From positions 1 to 38,682 of the forward strand of contig CAIOSQ010000461.1 in assembly GCA_903860935.1 (NCBI GenBank): a DNA stretch of 38,682 bases, in the 5' to 3' direction. Position 1 is the first letter of the stretch. Every line of letters starts with the position of its first letter. Below are positions 36,603-38,682 of this stretch, piece by piece. The position numbers and the translations under genes are program-made. This DNA comes from an uncultured Rhodospirillales bacterium (lineage in GTDB: Bacteria; Pseudomonadota; Alphaproteobacteria; CACIAM-22H2). Under the pieces are notes generated by a model. It made no database searches and was not told the DNA's origin. It saw only the letters and a program-made list of their open reading frames with translations.

Positions 36603-37154
36603 TCATCGCAACGACTGAAGAAGGCTGGCGAGATCGGCGGGATCGGCCCCGGCGGGAATACCCGTCGCGGCGGCCGGAGCCGGCGTACGACGCCCTGCCT
36701 CGCCGCGGACTGTTTCGCCACGAGTTCCCTCGGCACGAACTCCCTCGGCACGAACTCCCTCGGCACGGGCCTGCTCGCGTGCTCGCGTGGCGGCCGGCTC
36801 CGGTCCGCTGGCACTCTGCGATGGCCGGATACGCGAGCGCATCACCGCGTCCGACAGGCGGTCGGTGACCGGACCGGCGCGGTCGAGCAGATACTGCACG
36901 TCCTCGCGCAGCCCCTGCGCGCGCGCGATCACCGATTCCAGGTCACGTCCGACACCGTCGGCGGTAAGCTTGAGCGCCTTGACGCTCTGGTCGGCACGCG
37001 CTGCCGCCTGGGCGAAATCGCCGAGCAGCTCCGCGAACTTCGCCTCTTCGCGCTTGAGAACGGCGATGCGCCGCTCCAGCCGCCAGACGAAGGCGATGGT
37101 CACCACCAGAAGGACGGCGACGACGACGTCGACCACGATGGAGGTCCCGCTCAT
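36603..37154 (-). CDS. DUF6468-type membrane-anchored protein of flagellar clusters
   Basis: A 183-aa protein with one N-terminal membrane helix (IVVDVVVAVLLVVTIAFVWRL), a helical segment (EEAKFAELLGDFAQAAARADQSVKALKLTADGVGRDLESVIARAQGLREDVQYLLDRAG), a repeat-rich linker and a short tail, GADPADLASLLQSLR. This arrangement and the place right after fliM match the DUF6468 family, which I recall from Rhodospirillales; function is unknown. It overlaps fliM by 4 bp (ATGA), so a role with the switch or stator is likely. The linker holds tandem copies of AEGVR. Confidence 0.75.
   Translation of the reverse strand: MSGTSIVVDVVVAVLLVVTIAFVWRLERRIAVLKREEAKFAELLGDFAQAAARADQSVKALKLTADGVGRDLESVIARAQGLREDVQYLLDRAGPVTDRLSDAVMRSRIRPSQSASGPEPAATRAREQARAEGVRAEGVRAEGTRGETVRGEAGRRTPAPAAATGIPAGADPADLASLLQSLR
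36721..36765. repeat. 15-bp tandem repeat inside the DUF6468-type gene
   Basis: Three consecutive 15-bp units: CGAGTTCCCTCGGCA, then CGAACTCCCTCGGCA twice, in frame and encoding AEG(V/T)R. A degenerate fourth unit follows, and just beyond it GCTCGCGT occurs twice in a row. Unit number could vary between strains without shifting the frame. Confidence 0.8.
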
Positions 37155-38188
37155 TGCGGCTCTGCCCCTGGCAGCTTTTCCTCGATCGCGACAGCCAGAT
37201 ACTTACCGCGCCTTCCCATGCGTCCCTTGAACATCAATTTGTCGCCGCAGCGCAGATCCACCAGGCTGTCCGGAGTCGCATCGAAGAGGATGCGGCTGCC
37301 GACCTTGAGTTCCATCACGTCGTGCAGCGACATCACCTGCTGGTCGAGAACGGCTTCGAGATCGACATCCGTCCGCCACAACTGGGTCGCGAGATGCGTC
37401 TCCCAGATCGAATCGCGGCCGAACTTCTCGCCCAGAAACATCTGGAGCAGCAATTCGCGGATCGGTTCGAGCGTCGAATACGGCAGCAGAAGTTCGAGAC
37501 GACCGCCGCGATCCTCCATGTCGATGCGCAGGCGCGCGACGATCGCCGCATTGGCCGGGCGCGCGATCGACGCGAAGCGCGGGTTGGTCTCGAGGCGATC
37601 GAAGACGAAGGTGACTTTCGCCAGCGGCTCGAAGGCGAGCGTGATGTCGTGCAGCACCACCCGGGTAAGGCGCTCCACCAACTGCCGCTCGATCGTGGTA
37701 TAGGGCCGCCCTTCGATGCGCATCGCGGCGGTGCCGCGCCGTCCGCCCAGCAGAACGTCGACGACCGAGTAGATCAAGGCGCTATCGACCGTCAGCAAGC
37801 CGAAATTGTCCCACTCCTTGGCCTTGAAGACGCAGAGCATGGCCGGCAGCGGCACCGAGTTGAGATAGTCGCCGAACCGCGTCGAGGTGATCGAGTCGAG
37901 CGTGACCTCGACATTGTCCGAAGTGAAGTTGCGCAGCGAGGTCGTCAGCATGCGCACGAGGCGGTCATAGACCACCTCGAGCATGGGCAGGCGTTCGTAG
38001 GAAACGAGCGCCGAGTTGATGATCGCCTGGATACCGCTTGATCCGGCGGAATTGCCCTCGTCGTCGAAGCCCAGCAGCGAATCGATCTCGTTCTGGCTCA
38101 ACGCCTTTGCGCCGCTGGCGTCATTCGACGCCGCGGCCGCCCAGTCTGCCGCGAGGTCGTCGTTGTTCAGATCGTCGTCAGCCGCCAT
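37151..38188 (-). CDS. fliM: Flagellar motor switch protein FliM
   Basis: A 345-aa C-ring protein. The N-terminal LSQNEIDSLLGF, about residues 30-41, is the phospho-CheY-binding motif, preceded by an unusually long acidic stretch. The middle domain (YERLPMLEVVYDRLVRMLTTSLRNFTSDNVEVTLDSI, LLGGRRG, TTIERQLVERL) binds FliG. The C-terminal SpoA-like domain (VDLEAVLDQQVMSLHDVMELKVGSRI) pairs with FliN. No fliG or fliN gene is visible here. It follows fliL by 22 bp and overlaps the DUF6468-type gene by 4 bp. Confidence 0.97.
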   Translation of the reverse strand: MAADDDLNNDDLAADWAAAASNDASGAKALSQNEIDSLLGFDDEGNSAGSSGIQAIINSALVSYERLPMLEVVYDRLVRMLTTSLRNFTSDNVEVTLDSITSTRFGDYLNSVPLPAMLCVFKAKEWDNFGLLTVDSALIYSVVDVLLGGRRGTAAMRIEGRPYTTIERQLVERLTRVVLHDITLAFEPLAKVTFVFDRLETNPRFASIARPANAAIVARLRIDMEDRGGRLELLLPYSTLEPIRELLLQMFLGEKFGRDSIWETHLATQLWRTDVDLEAVLDQQVMSLHDVMELKVGSRILFDATPDSLVDLRCGDKLMFKGRMGRRGKYLAVAIEEKLPGAEPQ

Positions 38189-38210
38189 GGTCAGGCTCCG
38201 TCCTTCGCCG

Positions 38211-38682
38211 TCACTGGATCAGCATTTCCTTGAAGAGCACGTCGTTCACGCGCGCCGGTTGCGCGGACGTGTTGACGCGCGCGAGCAGTTCCTCGCGCAG
38301 GCGGTACAGCCCGGCGGACCCTCTGAGGTCCTCGGGCCGCAACTCGCGCAGATAGGTCTGGAACGCATCGACGATGCGCGGCAGCACGGCTTCGATCCGC
38401 GGAATGTCGGCCGCGTCCGCCAGTTCGAAGCTGAGGCTGATCTTGAGGAAGCTCGACCGGCGCCCCTGGCTGTTCAGGTTCACCAACAGTTCCGGCAGGT
38501 TGTAGAAGACCATCGCCTTGGGCGGCTTTGCCTCCTCGGCTTTGGCCGCGGTCGCGGCGGCGTCTTCGCTTTTCGCGAAGAAGAGGAAATACGCGGCCGC
38601 CCCGCCGCCGATGAGCAGCAGCGGCACCACAACGATGAGCGCCAGCATGACGATGCTGAGCTTCTTCTTGGCTGGCGCCTGA
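38211..38682 (-). CDS. fliL: Flagellar basal body-associated protein FliL (5' end outside the window)
   Basis: The reading frame continues upstream of the ORF-track ATG to the window edge as ...QAPAKKKLSIVMLALIVVVPLLLIGGG, so the true start lies beyond the window. One membrane helix is followed by a linker and the periplasmic FliL domain (FYNLPELLVNLNSQGRRSSFLKISLSFEL, ending ARVNDVLFKEMLIQ). FliL surrounds the stator units and supports torque. It is the first visible gene of the fliL-fliM-DUF6468-motE series. Confidence 0.93.
   Translation of the reverse strand, partial: QAPAKKKLSIVMLALIVVVPLLLIGGGAAAYFLFFAKSEDAAATAAKAEEAKPPKAMVFYNLPELLVNLNSQGRRSSFLKISLSFELADAADIPRIEAVLPRIVDAFQTYLRELRPEDLRGSAGLYRLREELLARVNTSAQPARVNDVLFKEMLIQ

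Overview
The window comes from a GC-rich alphaproteobacterium, most plausibly a member of the Rhodospirillales or a close relative. The evidence is the CckA-type hybrid kinase, a flagellar cluster that includes a DUF6468-type protein and a MotE-type protein, the type aa3 oxidase small subunit IV, and TGA-dominated stop codons. The placement is inferred from gene content and not from a phylogeny.

Left part (1-14.1 kb): metabolic, accessory-looking. SuyA/SuyB-like subunits (UxaA superfamily, probable sulfolactate sulfo-lyase) follow an SDR sugar dehydrogenase on the minus strand. An aldose 1-epimerase diverges from the SDR with overlapping start codons. A long minus-strand gene train then runs from 13.0 to 3.3 kb: TctC-TctB-TctA importer, amidohydrolase-2, amidase, EmrA/HlyD, EmrB/MFS, acyl-CoA ligase. 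Its tight spacing suggests one unit for importing, hydrolysing, activating and effluxing a carboxylate or amide. Upstream of it lies a Gfo/Idh/MocA oxidoreductase broken by a one-base frameshift.

Middle part (14.2-24.7 kb): housekeeping. It holds hldE (LPS heptose), an SCP2-type thiolase, pyrC, a 54-aa cytochrome oxidase subunit missed by the ORF track, alaS, a structure-rich 525-nt gap, recA, and a divergent EAL phosphodiesterase. recA carries an in-frame TAG in the highly conserved NQIR(M)K segment. The recA/EAL gap holds two identically spaced GTAC-N7-GTTC boxes, which look like LexA operators.

Right part (24.7-38.7 kb): cell-cycle and flagellar. On the minus strand are fliL(partial)-fliM-DUF6468-motE-cheY-large TPR protein and, separately, flgB-flgC-fliE-fliQ-fliR-flhB-cckA. 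fliO-fliP sit between them on the plus strand. The flgB/fliO divergent region contains two CtrA-like boxes, one with the half-site TTAACCAT. CckA sits at the top of the CtrA phosphorelay, so the cluster may encode both the regulator's kinase and its targets. The best candidates for undescribed biology are the 1135-aa secreted AMIN-like/Pro-rich/TPR protein in the flagellar cluster, the possible sulfosugar module at the left edge, and the recA-alaS intergenic RNA structures. No tRNA, rRNA, CRISPR, IS element or phage gene was recognised.
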